This document shows, in pieces, positions 19,284-27,451 of a stretch of 64,000 nucleotides of DNA. The DNA is from Streptomyces eurocidicus (GTDB taxonomy: Bacteria; Actinomycetota; Actinomycetes; Streptomycetales; Streptomycetaceae). How positions within the stretch are numbered: the first letter of the stretch is position 1; the number at the start of each line of letters is the position of its first letter. Position numbers and translations under genes: made by a program. Location: the NCBI RefSeq assembly GCF_002891295.1, contig NZ_LGUI01000002.1:434001-498000 (forward strand). The letters run 5' to 3'. The notes under the pieces were generated by a model. It saw only the letters and a program-made list of their open reading frames with translations, did not search any database and was not told the DNA's origin.

Positions 19284-20150
19284 TCACGGCATCTTGCGGA
19301 AGAGCCCTTCCTGCATCACCGAGACCAGCAGCCGTCCCTCGCGGTCGAAGATCTGGCCGCGGGCCAGACCCCTGGCGCCCGTCGCGATCGGGGACTCCTG
19401 CTGGTAGAGGAACCACCGGTCGGCGTGGAGGGGCCGGTGGAACCACATCGCGTGGTCCAGGGAGGCCATGTCGAAGCCGCGCTGCCCCCACAGCGGCTCG
19501 ACGGGGATGCGCACCGCGTCCAGGAGCGTCATGTCGCTCGCGTAGGTGAGGGCACAGGTATGCACGAGCGGGTCGTCCCCGAGGGGCCCGAGCGCGCGCA
19601 TCCACACCGCACTGCGCGGCTCCGCGCCGGCCAGCTCCCGCGCGGTCCAGCGCAGCCGGTCCACGTACCGGATGTCGAAGGCCAGCCTGCGCTCCATGTG
19701 CCGGAGCGCGCTCGGCAGCTCGCCGCCGAGATGTTCGCGGATCTCGTCGGCGAGTTTGGGCAGCTCCTCGGGGCCCGGCACCTCGGGCGCCGCCACCTGG
19801 TGCTCGAACCCCGGCTCGCTCTGATGGAAGGAGGCGGTGAGGTTGAAGATCGTGCGTCCCTGCTGGACGGCCACCACCCGCCGCGTGGTGAAGGACCGTC
19901 CGTCGCGCACCCGCTCCACCTGGTACACGATGGGCACCCCGGGCCGGCCGGGGCGCAGGAAGTACGCGTGGAGCGAGTGCACGGGGCGGTCGCCCTCGGT
20001 GGTCCGCCCGGCCGCGACCAGCGCCTGCCCGGCCACCTGCCCGCCGAAGACGCGCTGCAGCGACTCGTCCGGGCTGCGGCCCCGGAAGATGTTCAGGTCG
20101 ATCCGCTCCAGGTCGAGCAGACCCACCAGCCGGTCGGTGGCACTGGTCAT
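19284..20150 (-). CDS. tesB: Acyl-CoA thioesterase II (TesB)
   Basis: A 288-residue double-hotdog thioesterase, the usual TesB length. Characteristic segments are GLLDLERIDLNIFRGRSPDESLQRVFGGQVAGQALVAA at the N-terminus, VHSLHAYFLRPGRP, RRVVAVQQGRTIFNLTASFH, and in the second hotdog SLDHAMWFHRPLHADRWFLYQQESP followed by GQIFDREGRLLVSVMQEGL. It hydrolyses medium- and long-chain acyl-CoAs to free acid and CoA. The start at 20150 has AGGAGT four bases upstream. It lies 49 bases after the DUF3516 helicase on the same strand and probably shares its transcript. Confidence 0.92.
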   Translation of the reverse strand: MTSATDRLVGLLDLERIDLNIFRGRSPDESLQRVFGGQVAGQALVAAGRTTEGDRPVHSLHAYFLRPGRPGVPIVYQVERVRDGRSFTTRRVVAVQQGRTIFNLTASFHQSEPGFEHQVAAPEVPGPEELPKLADEIREHLGGELPSALRHMERRLAFDIRYVDRLRWTARELAGAEPRSAVWMRALGPLGDDPLVHTCALTYASDMTLLDAVRIPVEPLWGQRGFDMASLDHAMWFHRPLHADRWFLYQQESPIATGARGLARGQIFDREGRLLVSVMQEGLFRKMP

Positions 20151-20199
20151 CGGCACTCCTTCACCGCTCGAGGACACCGCGCGGGCGGTGTCTCGGAGG

Positions 20200-22713
20200 C
20201 TACAGCTGGCCGACGTCCATGACGCGGACCACCGCGCGGCCTTCCTCGTCGGAGGCCGCGAGGTCCACCTCGGCGGAGATGCCCCAGTCGTGGTCGCCGT
20301 TCGGGTCGGCGAAGGTCTGCCGGACGCGCCACAGGCCGTCCTCCGGCTTCTCCTCGATCCGCAGCAGCTTCGGGCCCCGGGCGTCCGGGCCGGTGCCCAG
20401 CTCCTCGTACTCGTCCCAGTAGGCGTCCATGGCCTCGCCCCAGCGGTCCTCGTCCCAGCCGGACTCGGCGTCCATCTCGCCGAGCTCGCCGACCTTGTCG
20501 AGGGCGGCCAGCTCGACCCGGCGGAACAGCGTGTTGCGCACCAGCACCCGGAAGGCACGGGCGTTGGCGGTGACGGGCTTGACCTGGTCGGCCCGCTCCT
20601 GGGCCTGCTCCGCCGTCTCCTCCTCCGGATTGGCCAGCTGCTCCCACTCGTCCAGCAGGCTGGAGTCGACCTGGCGCACCATCTCGCCCAGCCAGGCGAT
20701 CAGGTCCTCGAAGTCGTCGGACTTGAGGTCGTCGGGCACGGTGTGGTCCAGCGCCTTGAACGCGCCGGCGAGGTAGCGCAGCACGATGCCCTCGGTCCGT
20801 GCGAGGTCGTAGTGGGAGGTGAACTCCGTGAACGTCATCGCGCGCTCGTACATGTCGCGGATGACCGACTTCGGCGACAGCGGGTGGTCGCCGACCCAGG
20901 GGTGGCTCCTGCGGTAGACGTCGTAGGCGTGGGACAGCACCTCGTCCAGCGGCTTGGGGTAGGTGACGTCCATGAGCCGCTCCATGCGGTCCTCGTACTC
21001 GACGCCGTCCGCCTTCATCGCCGCCACGGCCTCGCCGCGCGCCTTGTTCTGCTGCGCGGCCAGGATCTGCCGGGGGTCGTCGAGCGTCGACTCGACGACG
21101 GAGACCATGTCCAGGGCGTAGGACGGCGACTCCGGGTCGAGGAGCTCGAAGGCGGCGAGCGCGAAGGTCGACAGCGGCTGGTTGAGGGCGAAGTCCGACT
21201 GCAGGTCCACCGTCAGGCGGATGATCCGGCCCTCGGCGTCGGGCTCGTCGAGCCGCTCGACCACCCCGCCGTCCAGCAGCGAGCGGTAGATGGCGATCGC
21301 GCGGCGGATGTGCCGCAGCTGGTTGCGGCGCGGCTCGTGGTTGTCCTCCAGCAGCCGGCGCATCGCCTGGAAGGCGTCGCCGGGCCGTGCGATGACGGCC
21401 AGCAGCATCGCGTGCGTGACCCGGAAGCGGGAGGTGAGCTGCTCCGGCTCGGAGGCGATGAGCTTCTCGAAGGTGTTCTCGCCCCAGTTGACGAAGCCCT
21501 CGGGGGCCTTCTTACGGACCACCTTGCGCCGCTTCTTGGGGTCGTCGCCCGCCTTGGCCAGCGCCTTCTCGTTCTCCACGACGTGCTCGGGAGCCTGGGC
21601 GACGACGAATCCGGCCGTGTCGAAGCCCGCCCGGCCGGCCCGGCCCGCGATCTGGTGGAACTCCCGGGCCCGCAGCGTGCGCACCCGCTGGCCGTCGTAC
21701 TTCGTGAGCGCGGTGAACAGCACCGTGCGGATCGGCACGTTGACGCCGACGCCCAGCGTGTCCGTCCCGCAGATGACCTTCAGCAGACCGGCCTGCGCCA
21801 GCCGCTCCACCAGGCGCCGGTACTTGGGCAGCATGCCCGCGTGGTGCACCCCGATGCCGTGCCGTACGTAGCGCGAGAGGTTCCGGCCGAACTTCGTGGT
21901 GAAGCGGAAATTGCCGATCAGCTTGGCGATCTCGTCCTTCTCCTCGCGCGAGCACATATTGATGCTCATGAGCGCCTGCGCCCGCTCCACGGCGGCCGCC
22001 TGGGTGAAGTGCACGATGTACACCGGTGCCTGCTGCGTCTGCAGCAGCTCGGTCAGGGTCTCGGTGAGCGGCGTCGCGCGGTATTCGTAGGACAGCGGGA
22101 CCGGTCGCGTCGCGGAGCGGACCACGGTGGTGGGTCGGCCGGTGCGCCGTGTGAGGTCCTCCTCGAAGCGGGAGACGTCACCCAGCGTCGCGGACATCAG
22201 GATGAACTGGGCCTGCGGCAGCTCGAGCAACGGGATCTGCCACGCCCAGCCCCGGTCCGGCTCCGCGTAGAAATGGAACTCGTCCATCACGACCTGGCCG
22301 ATGTCGGCGTCCTTGCCGTCCCGAAGCGCGATGGAGGCGAGGACCTCGGCCGTGCAGCAGATCACGGGGGCGTCGGCGTTGACCGACGCGTCGCCCGTGA
22401 GCATGCCGACGTTCTCCGTGCCGAAGATCTTGCACAGGTCGAAGAACTTCTCCGAGACCAGCGCCTTGATGGGCGCGGTGTAGAAGGTCACCTGGTCATT
22501 GGCCAGCGCCGTGAAGTGCGCGCCGGCCGCGACGAGGCTCTTGCCCGACCCCGTCGGCGTCGACAGGATCACGTTCGCTCCGGAGACGACCTCGATCAGT
22601 GCCTCCTCCTGCGCGGGGTACAACGAGATACCCCGCTCCTCGGCCCAGGTCGAGAAAGCTTCGAAAAGGGCATCGGGGTCGGCATGGCTCGGCATCTGAT
22701 CGATAAGGGTCAC
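20200..22713 (-). CDS. DEAD/DEAH helicase with DUF3516 C-terminal domain
   Basis: A protein of about 837 residues. Helicase motifs: LYPAQEEALIEVVSGANVIL (Q region), STPTGSGKS (Walker A, about residue 51), VVMDEFHFYAEPDRG (DEFH variant of the DEAH box), ILMSATLGD, and IAGRAGRAGFDT (motif VI). A long C-terminal region from about residue 420 matches DUF3516, a domain found fused to such actinobacterial superfamily 2 helicases (HelY/Ski2-like). RNA or DNA remodelling is inferred from the family. The GTG at 22713 (VTLIDQMPSHADPDALFEAF) agrees with homologues, but its GGAGG lies unusually close; the ATG at 22773 has no visible ribosome site. It is divergent from the YdjM-type gene. Confidence 0.9.
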   Translation of the reverse strand: MTLIDQMPSHADPDALFEAFSTWAEERGISLYPAQEEALIEVVSGANVILSTPTGSGKSLVAAGAHFTALANDQVTFYTAPIKALVSEKFFDLCKIFGTENVGMLTGDASVNADAPVICCTAEVLASIALRDGKDADIGQVVMDEFHFYAEPDRGWAWQIPLLELPQAQFILMSATLGDVSRFEEDLTRRTGRPTTVVRSATRPVPLSYEYRATPLTETLTELLQTQQAPVYIVHFTQAAAVERAQALMSINMCSREEKDEIAKLIGNFRFTTKFGRNLSRYVRHGIGVHHAGMLPKYRRLVERLAQAGLLKVICGTDTLGVGVNVPIRTVLFTALTKYDGQRVRTLRAREFHQIAGRAGRAGFDTAGFVVAQAPEHVVENEKALAKAGDDPKKRRKVVRKKAPEGFVNWGENTFEKLIASEPEQLTSRFRVTHAMLLAVIARPGDAFQAMRRLLEDNHEPRRNQLRHIRRAIAIYRSLLDGGVVERLDEPDAEGRIIRLTVDLQSDFALNQPLSTFALAAFELLDPESPSYALDMVSVVESTLDDPRQILAAQQNKARGEAVAAMKADGVEYEDRMERLMDVTYPKPLDEVLSHAYDVYRRSHPWVGDHPLSPKSVIRDMYERAMTFTEFTSHYDLARTEGIVLRYLAGAFKALDHTVPDDLKSDDFEDLIAWLGEMVRQVDSSLLDEWEQLANPEEETAEQAQERADQVKPVTANARAFRVLVRNTLFRRVELAALDKVGELGEMDAESGWDEDRWGEAMDAYWDEYEELGTGPDARGPKLLRIEEKPEDGLWRVRQTFADPNGDHDWGISAEVDLAASDEEGRAVVRVMDVGQL

Positions 22714-22846
22714 GCCTCCATACTGCCTGGCCCATGGCCGGATCAGAGAACCGGGCGGCGGATCGATGATCATCGGAGGCTACGCTGAGTCGCCGACCCG
22801 ATGTCAGGAAAACAGGACTTCGGCCTACAAAAGGGGTGGAATCGGA

Positions 22847-23638
22847 ATGATGGGACCGGCGCACTCGCTCTCGGGCGCTGCGGCCTGGCTGGGGGTGGGA
22901 TCGGCGGTCGCGGCGGCCGGGCACCCGATGCCCTGGCCGGTGCTCATCGTCGGCGCCCTGATCTGCGCTGGCGCGGCACTCGCGCCCGACCTCGACCACA
23001 AGTCCGCCACCATATCGAGAGCGTTCGGCCCGATCTCACGCGGCCTCTGCGAGATCATCGACAAGCTGTCGCACTCCGTCTACAAGGCCACCCGGGGCCA
23101 CGGCGACCCCCGCCGCAACGGCGGTCACCGCACCCTCACCCACACCTGGCTCTGGGCGGTGCTCATCGGCACGGGCGCCTCGGTCCTCGCCATGACCGGC
23201 GGTCGCTGGGCCGTGCTCGGCATCCTCTTCGTCCACCTGGTGCTCGCCGTCGAGGGGCTCCTGTGGCGCATGGCCCGGACCTCCAGCGACGTCCTCGTAT
23301 GGCTCCTCGGCGCCACCAGCGCCTGGATACTCGCCGGCGTCCTCAACGAACCGGGCAACGGTGCCGACTGGCTCTTCACCGGGCCCGGCCAGGAGTACAT
23401 GTGGCTCGGCCTGCCCATCGTCCTCGGCGCCCTCGTGCACGACATCGGGGACGCGCTCACGGTCTCCGGATGCCCGATCCTCTGGCCGATACCCATAGGC
23501 CGCAAGCGCTGGTATCCCATCGGACCGCCGAAGGCCATGCGCTTCCGGGCGGGCAGCTGGGTGGAGCTGAAGGTCCTCATGCCGGTCTTCGTCCTGCTCG
23601 GCGGCGTGGGCGGTCTCGGGGCCCTGGGAGTGATCTGA
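22847..23638 (+). CDS. YdjM-type metal-dependent membrane hydrolase
   Basis: A 263-residue multi-pass membrane protein. Metal-ligand motifs are MGPAHSLSGAAAWLGV at the N-terminus, ALAPDLDHKSATISRAF, and NGGHRTLTHTWLWAVL; this His/Asp arrangement characterises the YdjM/LexA-binding-like inner-membrane metal-dependent hydrolase family. A later HDIGDALTVSGCPILWPI completes the pattern. Several hydrophobic helices lie between (AVLGILFVHLVLAVEGLL, VLVWLLGATSAWILAGVL). Biochemical role unknown. ATG at 22847 (a second ATG follows at 22850), with GGGGTGG upstream. It converges on the ABC exporter pair. Confidence 0.87.
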   Translation: MMGPAHSLSGAAAWLGVGSAVAAAGHPMPWPVLIVGALICAGAALAPDLDHKSATISRAFGPISRGLCEIIDKLSHSVYKATRGHGDPRRNGGHRTLTHTWLWAVLIGTGASVLAMTGGRWAVLGILFVHLVLAVEGLLWRMARTSSDVLVWLLGATSAWILAGVLNEPGNGADWLFTGPGQEYMWLGLPIVLGALVHDIGDALTVSGCPILWPIPIGRKRWYPIGPPKAMRFRAGSWVELKVLMPVFVLLGGVGGLGALGVI

Positions 23639-23675
23639 CCTCTCCGGGCCCCGGCCCGGCGACCGCCGGCCCCGG

Positions 23676-25457
23676 CTACCGATGCCAGGAGCGCCACAGC
23701 GACGCGTACGCGCCGTCCGCCGCGACCAGCTCGTCATGGCTGCCCAGCTCCGTGATCCGGCCGTCCTCCGCCACCGCGATCACATCGGCGTCGTGCGCGG
23801 TGTGCAGCCGGTGCGCGATCGCCACGACCGTCCGGCCCTCCAGCACACGCGCCAGCGAACGCTCCAGGTGCCGGGCCGCACGGGGATCCAGCAGCGACGT
23901 CGCCTCGTCCAGCACCAGCGTGTGAGGATCGGCGAGGACGAGCCGGGCCAGCGCCACCTGCTGCGCCTGGGCCGGGGTCAGCGCGACCCCGCCCGAGCCG
24001 ACCTCCGTGTCCAGGTCGCCCTCCAGCGCCCGCGCCCAGCCGTCCGCGTCCACCGCCGCGAGCGCCTCCCACAGTTCACCGTCATCGGCGGTCGCGCGGG
24101 CGAGCCGAAGATTGTCGCGCAACGAGCCCACGAAGACGTGGTGCTCCTGGTTGACCAGCGCCACGTGCCGGCGCACGCTCTCCGCGGGCATCCGGGCCAG
24201 CTCCGCGCCGCCGAGCGTCACACTGCCCGTGCGCGGCGCGTAGATCCCCGCCAGCAGCCGGCCCAGGGTCGACTTGCCCGCGCCGGACGGCCCCACCAGC
24301 GCGACCCGGCTGCCCGGCGGGACCTCCAGCGACACACCGTGGAGCACATCGCTGCCCTCCCGGTAGCCGAAGCGCACCTCGTCCGCCCGCACCGCCCGGC
24401 CCCGGGGCACCACGCCCTCGTCCGCGCCGTCGGGCTCGATCTCGCGGACCCCCACCAGCCGGGCCAGCGACACCTGGGCGACCTGGAGCTCGTCGTACCA
24501 GCGCAGGATCAGCCCGATCGGATCGATCAGCATCTGCGCGAAGAGCGCCCCGGTCGTCAGCTGACCGACCGAGACCCAGCCCTGGAGTACGAAGATCCCA
24601 CCGATGATCAGCACCGAGCCGAAGACCAGCGAGTGCGTCACATTGATCACCGGGAACAGCACCGAGCGCAGCCACAGTGTGTAACGCTCCCACTGGGTCC
24701 ACTCCGCCACCCGCCGGTCGGAGAGCGCCACCCGGCGCTCACCCAGCCGGTGCGCCTCGATCGTCCGCCCCGCGTCCACGGTCTCCGTGAGCGAGGCCGC
24801 CACCGCGGCGTACCCTGCGGCCTCCGACCGATAGGCGGCGGGCGCCCGCCGGAAGTACCAGCGGCAGCCGACGACGAGCACCGGGAGCGCGACCAGCACG
24901 CACAGCGCCAGCGGCGGGGCGGTCACCGTGAGCGCGCCGAGCAGCAGTCCGGCCCACACGAAACCGATCGCCAGCTGCGGCACGGCCTCGCGCATGGCCT
25001 CGGCCAGCCGGTCGATGTCGGTGGTGATGCGGGACAGCAGGTCGCCCGTGCCCGCCCGCTCCAGGACACCCGGCGGAAGGGCCACCGACCGCACGAGGAA
25101 GTCCTCCCGCAGATCCGCCAGCATCTCCTCGCCGAGCACCGCCCCGCGCAGTCGCACCATCCGGACGAACACCGTCTGCACACCCAGGGCGACGGCGAAC
25201 AGCGAGATCATCAGCCCCAGGCGGAGGTCCTCCTTCCCCGAGGAGAGGTCCTCGACCAGACCGCCCAGCAGGTACGGGCCGACCATGGAGGCCGTCACCG
25301 CGATCGCGTTCACCGTCACCAACAGGACGAACGCCGTGCGGTGCCTGCGGAGCATCCCCCGCACATAGCTCCGTACGGTGACGGGAGCGGCGACGGGCAG
25401 GATGGTCGCCGACTCCGGTGCCGCCGGGTCGTACGCCGGAGGCGCGACGCCGATCAT
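23676..25457 (-). CDS. ABC exporter half-transporter, subunit with intact Walker A but altered signature
   Basis: A 593-residue fused permease-ATPase: six membrane helices in the first about 320 residues, then a nucleotide-binding domain. Walker A is GPSGAGKST (about residue 390), Q-loop VALVNQEHHVF, Walker B LVLDEATS and H-loop AIAHRLHT, all intact. The ABC signature, normally LSGGQ, reads LTPAQAQQVALAR here (about residue 490). The start overlaps the stop of the upstream ABC gene by 4 bases (ATGA) and has GAGGAG upstream, so the two are coupled and almost surely form a heterodimer. Complementation with the partner gives one consensus ATP site and one defective site. Substrate unknown. Confidence 0.92.
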   Translation of the reverse strand: MIGVAPPAYDPAAPESATILPVAAPVTVRSYVRGMLRRHRTAFVLLVTVNAIAVTASMVGPYLLGGLVEDLSSGKEDLRLGLMISLFAVALGVQTVFVRMVRLRGAVLGEEMLADLREDFLVRSVALPPGVLERAGTGDLLSRITTDIDRLAEAMREAVPQLAIGFVWAGLLLGALTVTAPPLALCVLVALPVLVVGCRWYFRRAPAAYRSEAAGYAAVAASLTETVDAGRTIEAHRLGERRVALSDRRVAEWTQWERYTLWLRSVLFPVINVTHSLVFGSVLIIGGIFVLQGWVSVGQLTTGALFAQMLIDPIGLILRWYDELQVAQVSLARLVGVREIEPDGADEGVVPRGRAVRADEVRFGYREGSDVLHGVSLEVPPGSRVALVGPSGAGKSTLGRLLAGIYAPRTGSVTLGGAELARMPAESVRRHVALVNQEHHVFVGSLRDNLRLARATADDGELWEALAAVDADGWARALEGDLDTEVGSGGVALTPAQAQQVALARLVLADPHTLVLDEATSLLDPRAARHLERSLARVLEGRTVVAIAHRLHTAHDADVIAVAEDGRITELGSHDELVAADGAYASLWRSWHR

Positions 25458-27304
25458 GCCGACTCCTCGATCTGTTCGGTCTTCTCCAGGCGGGTGAGCT
25501 CCGTGTCGAGCGTCGCCCCCATTCCCTCACCGGCCCCGTCCGACACCGGCCCGGCGTTCTCGTCCTCGGTCTCGCGCGTGACCACCGCGCGGTAGGCGGA
25601 GACGTCACGCAGCAGCTCGCGGTGTGTGCCCACGGCCGCCACCCGGCCCTCCTGGGTGAACACCACGCGATCGGCCCGGTCCAGCAGCAGCGGGCTGGAG
25701 GAGAACACCACCGTCGTGCGGCCCTCCCGCAGAGCCTTCAGACCATCGGCGATCCGGGCCTCCGTGTGCGAGTCGACCGCGGAGGTCGGCTCGTCCAGCA
25801 CCAGCACCTCGGGGTCGGTGATCAGCGACCGGGCCAGCGCCAGCCGCTGACGCTGCCCTCCGGACAGTGACCGGCCCCGCTCGGTGATCGCGGTCCGCAA
25901 CGGGTCACCGGAGTCGTCCGCCGACGCCTGCGCCAGCGCGGCCAGCACATCGCCGCACTGCGCCGTCTTCAGCGCGGCGTCCGCCCTGACGGCGCCCGAG
26001 GACGGCACGTCGAGCAGCTCGGCGAGCGTCCCCGACAGCAGTACGGGGTCCTTGTCCTGGACGAGCACGGCCGCACGGGCCGCCGCCAGCGGCAGCTCGT
26101 CCAGCGCCACACCGCCCAGCAGCGCCGACGGCGCCTCCGTCGTACCGGCCGCGTGCCCGCCCAGCCGCTCGGCGAGCCGGCCCGCGGCGTCCGGATCGCC
26201 GCAGACCACCGCGGTCAGCCGGCCCGCCGGGGCGAGCAGCCCGCTCGCCGGGTCGCGGAGATCGCCCGACAGTTCCTCACCGGCCCGCGGGTTTTCCCCG
26301 ACCGGCGCCTCGCGCCGCAGCGCCAGCACCCGCGCGGCGCGAGCCGCGGACGGCCGGGAGAAGGAGTACGCCATCGCGATCTCCTCGAACTGGCGCAGGG
26401 GGAACAGCAGGAACGTCACCATGCCGTAGACCGTGACCAGCTCACCCACCCCGATCCGGCCGTCCCGGACCAGCCCGACCCCGTACCAGACGACCGCGAT
26501 CAGCAGCAGCCCCGGCAGCAGCACCTGCACCGCCGCGATCAGCGCCCACATCCGGGCGCTGTGCACGGCGGCCTTGCGGACCTCCTGGGAGGCGCGGCGG
26601 TAGCGGGTCAGGAACAGCTCCTCGCCGCCGATGCCCCTCAGCACGCGCAGACCGGCCACGGTGTCGGAAGCCAACTCGGTCGCCCGGCCCGCCTTCTCGC
26701 GCTGGTCGTCGGCGCGCTTCGTCGCGTGCGGCAGCAACGGGAGCACGGCCAGGACCAGCACCGGAACCCCGACGGCCGTGACCGCGCCCAGCGCCGGCTG
26801 GTAGATCACCAGTGCCACGCACACCGCCACCGTCGTCAGCGCGGCGGAGACGAACCGTGAGAACGCCTCGACGAACCAGCCGATCTTCTCGACGTCACCC
26901 GTCGACACCGCGACGACCTCACCGGCGGCGACCCTCCGCGTGAGCGTGGCCCCCAACTCGGCCGTCCGCCGGGCCAGCAGCTGCTGCACCCGGGCGGCGG
27001 CCGTGATCCAGTTGGTGACGGCCGCGCGGTGCAGCATCGTGTCGCCCAGCGCGATGAGCACGCCCAGCAGCACCATCAGCCCACCCGCCGGCGCCAGTCG
27101 GCCACCGGACCGGTCGGCCACGGCCTGCACGGCGAGGCCCAGCACCACCGGCAACAACGCCACCGCGGCCATGTGCACGACGCCCCACAGCATGGCCTTG
27201 ACCTGACCCGCCACCTGCTTCCGCCCGAGCCAGAGCAGGAGCCGCGGCCCGGACCGGACGTCGGGCCGACCGGGATCGGTGTACGGAAGATCGCGAATCT
27301 GCAT
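25454..27304 (-). CDS. ABC exporter half-transporter, subunit with degenerate Walker A and no H-loop His
   Basis: A 616-residue fused permease-ATPase. Its ABC signature SLSGGQRQRLALAR (about residue 480), Walker B LVLDEPTSAVDS and Q-loop (VLVQDKDPVL) are good. The Walker A position reads VVCGDPDAAGRLAERLGG (about residue 368): the GxxGxGKS/T lysine is missing. The H-loop reads VVFSSSPLLLDRADRV, with Ser instead of His. The defects are the mirror image of those in the partner encoded next (23676-25457), so the composite site formed by this Walker A with the partner's LTPAQ signature should not hydrolyse ATP. It is first in the two-gene operon; the ATG at 27304 faces the PNGase gene across a 147-base gap. 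Confidence 0.92.
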   Translation of the reverse strand: MQIRDLPYTDPGRPDVRSGPRLLLWLGRKQVAGQVKAMLWGVVHMAAVALLPVVLGLAVQAVADRSGGRLAPAGGLMVLLGVLIALGDTMLHRAAVTNWITAAARVQQLLARRTAELGATLTRRVAAGEVVAVSTGDVEKIGWFVEAFSRFVSAALTTVAVCVALVIYQPALGAVTAVGVPVLVLAVLPLLPHATKRADDQREKAGRATELASDTVAGLRVLRGIGGEELFLTRYRRASQEVRKAAVHSARMWALIAAVQVLLPGLLLIAVVWYGVGLVRDGRIGVGELVTVYGMVTFLLFPLRQFEEIAMAYSFSRPSAARAARVLALRREAPVGENPRAGEELSGDLRDPASGLLAPAGRLTAVVCGDPDAAGRLAERLGGHAAGTTEAPSALLGGVALDELPLAAARAAVLVQDKDPVLLSGTLAELLDVPSSGAVRADAALKTAQCGDVLAALAQASADDSGDPLRTAITERGRSLSGGQRQRLALARSLITDPEVLVLDEPTSAVDSHTEARIADGLKALREGRTTVVFSSSPLLLDRADRVVFTQEGRVAAVGTHRELLRDVSAYRAVVTRETEDENAGPVSDGAGEGMGATLDTELTRLEKTEQIEESA

Positions 27305-27341
27305 GACATCCCAGGGGGTCGGGGCGCGAAGACGGGCCTGT

Positions 27342-27352
27342 GCAAGGCTTGC
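27342..27352. promoter_or_regulatory. Inverted repeat upstream of the ABC exporter operon
   Basis: GCAAG-G-CTTGC, a perfect 5+1+5 palindrome 38 bases before the ABC start at 27304, in the divergent gap. Candidate operator; no regulator gene is adjacent. Confidence 0.3.
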
Positions 27353-27429
27353 GCCAAAGGAACACGGCGTTCAACTGGTTTTCCTCCCCGCCCCGGATAC
27401 GGCCAAAGGCACACTGGCGTACAGCAGTA

Positions 27430-27441
27430 CGAAGCGCTTCG
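27430..27441. promoter_or_regulatory. Palindrome CGAAGCGCTTCG before the PNGase A-like gene
   Basis: A perfect 12-bp palindrome 10 bases before the ATG at 27452. The GAAGCGCTTC core resembles LacI-family operators often found upstream of actinobacterial glycan-degradation genes. No LacI-type gene is in the window. Confidence 0.4.
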
Positions 27442-27451
27442 CTCCTGCCCC

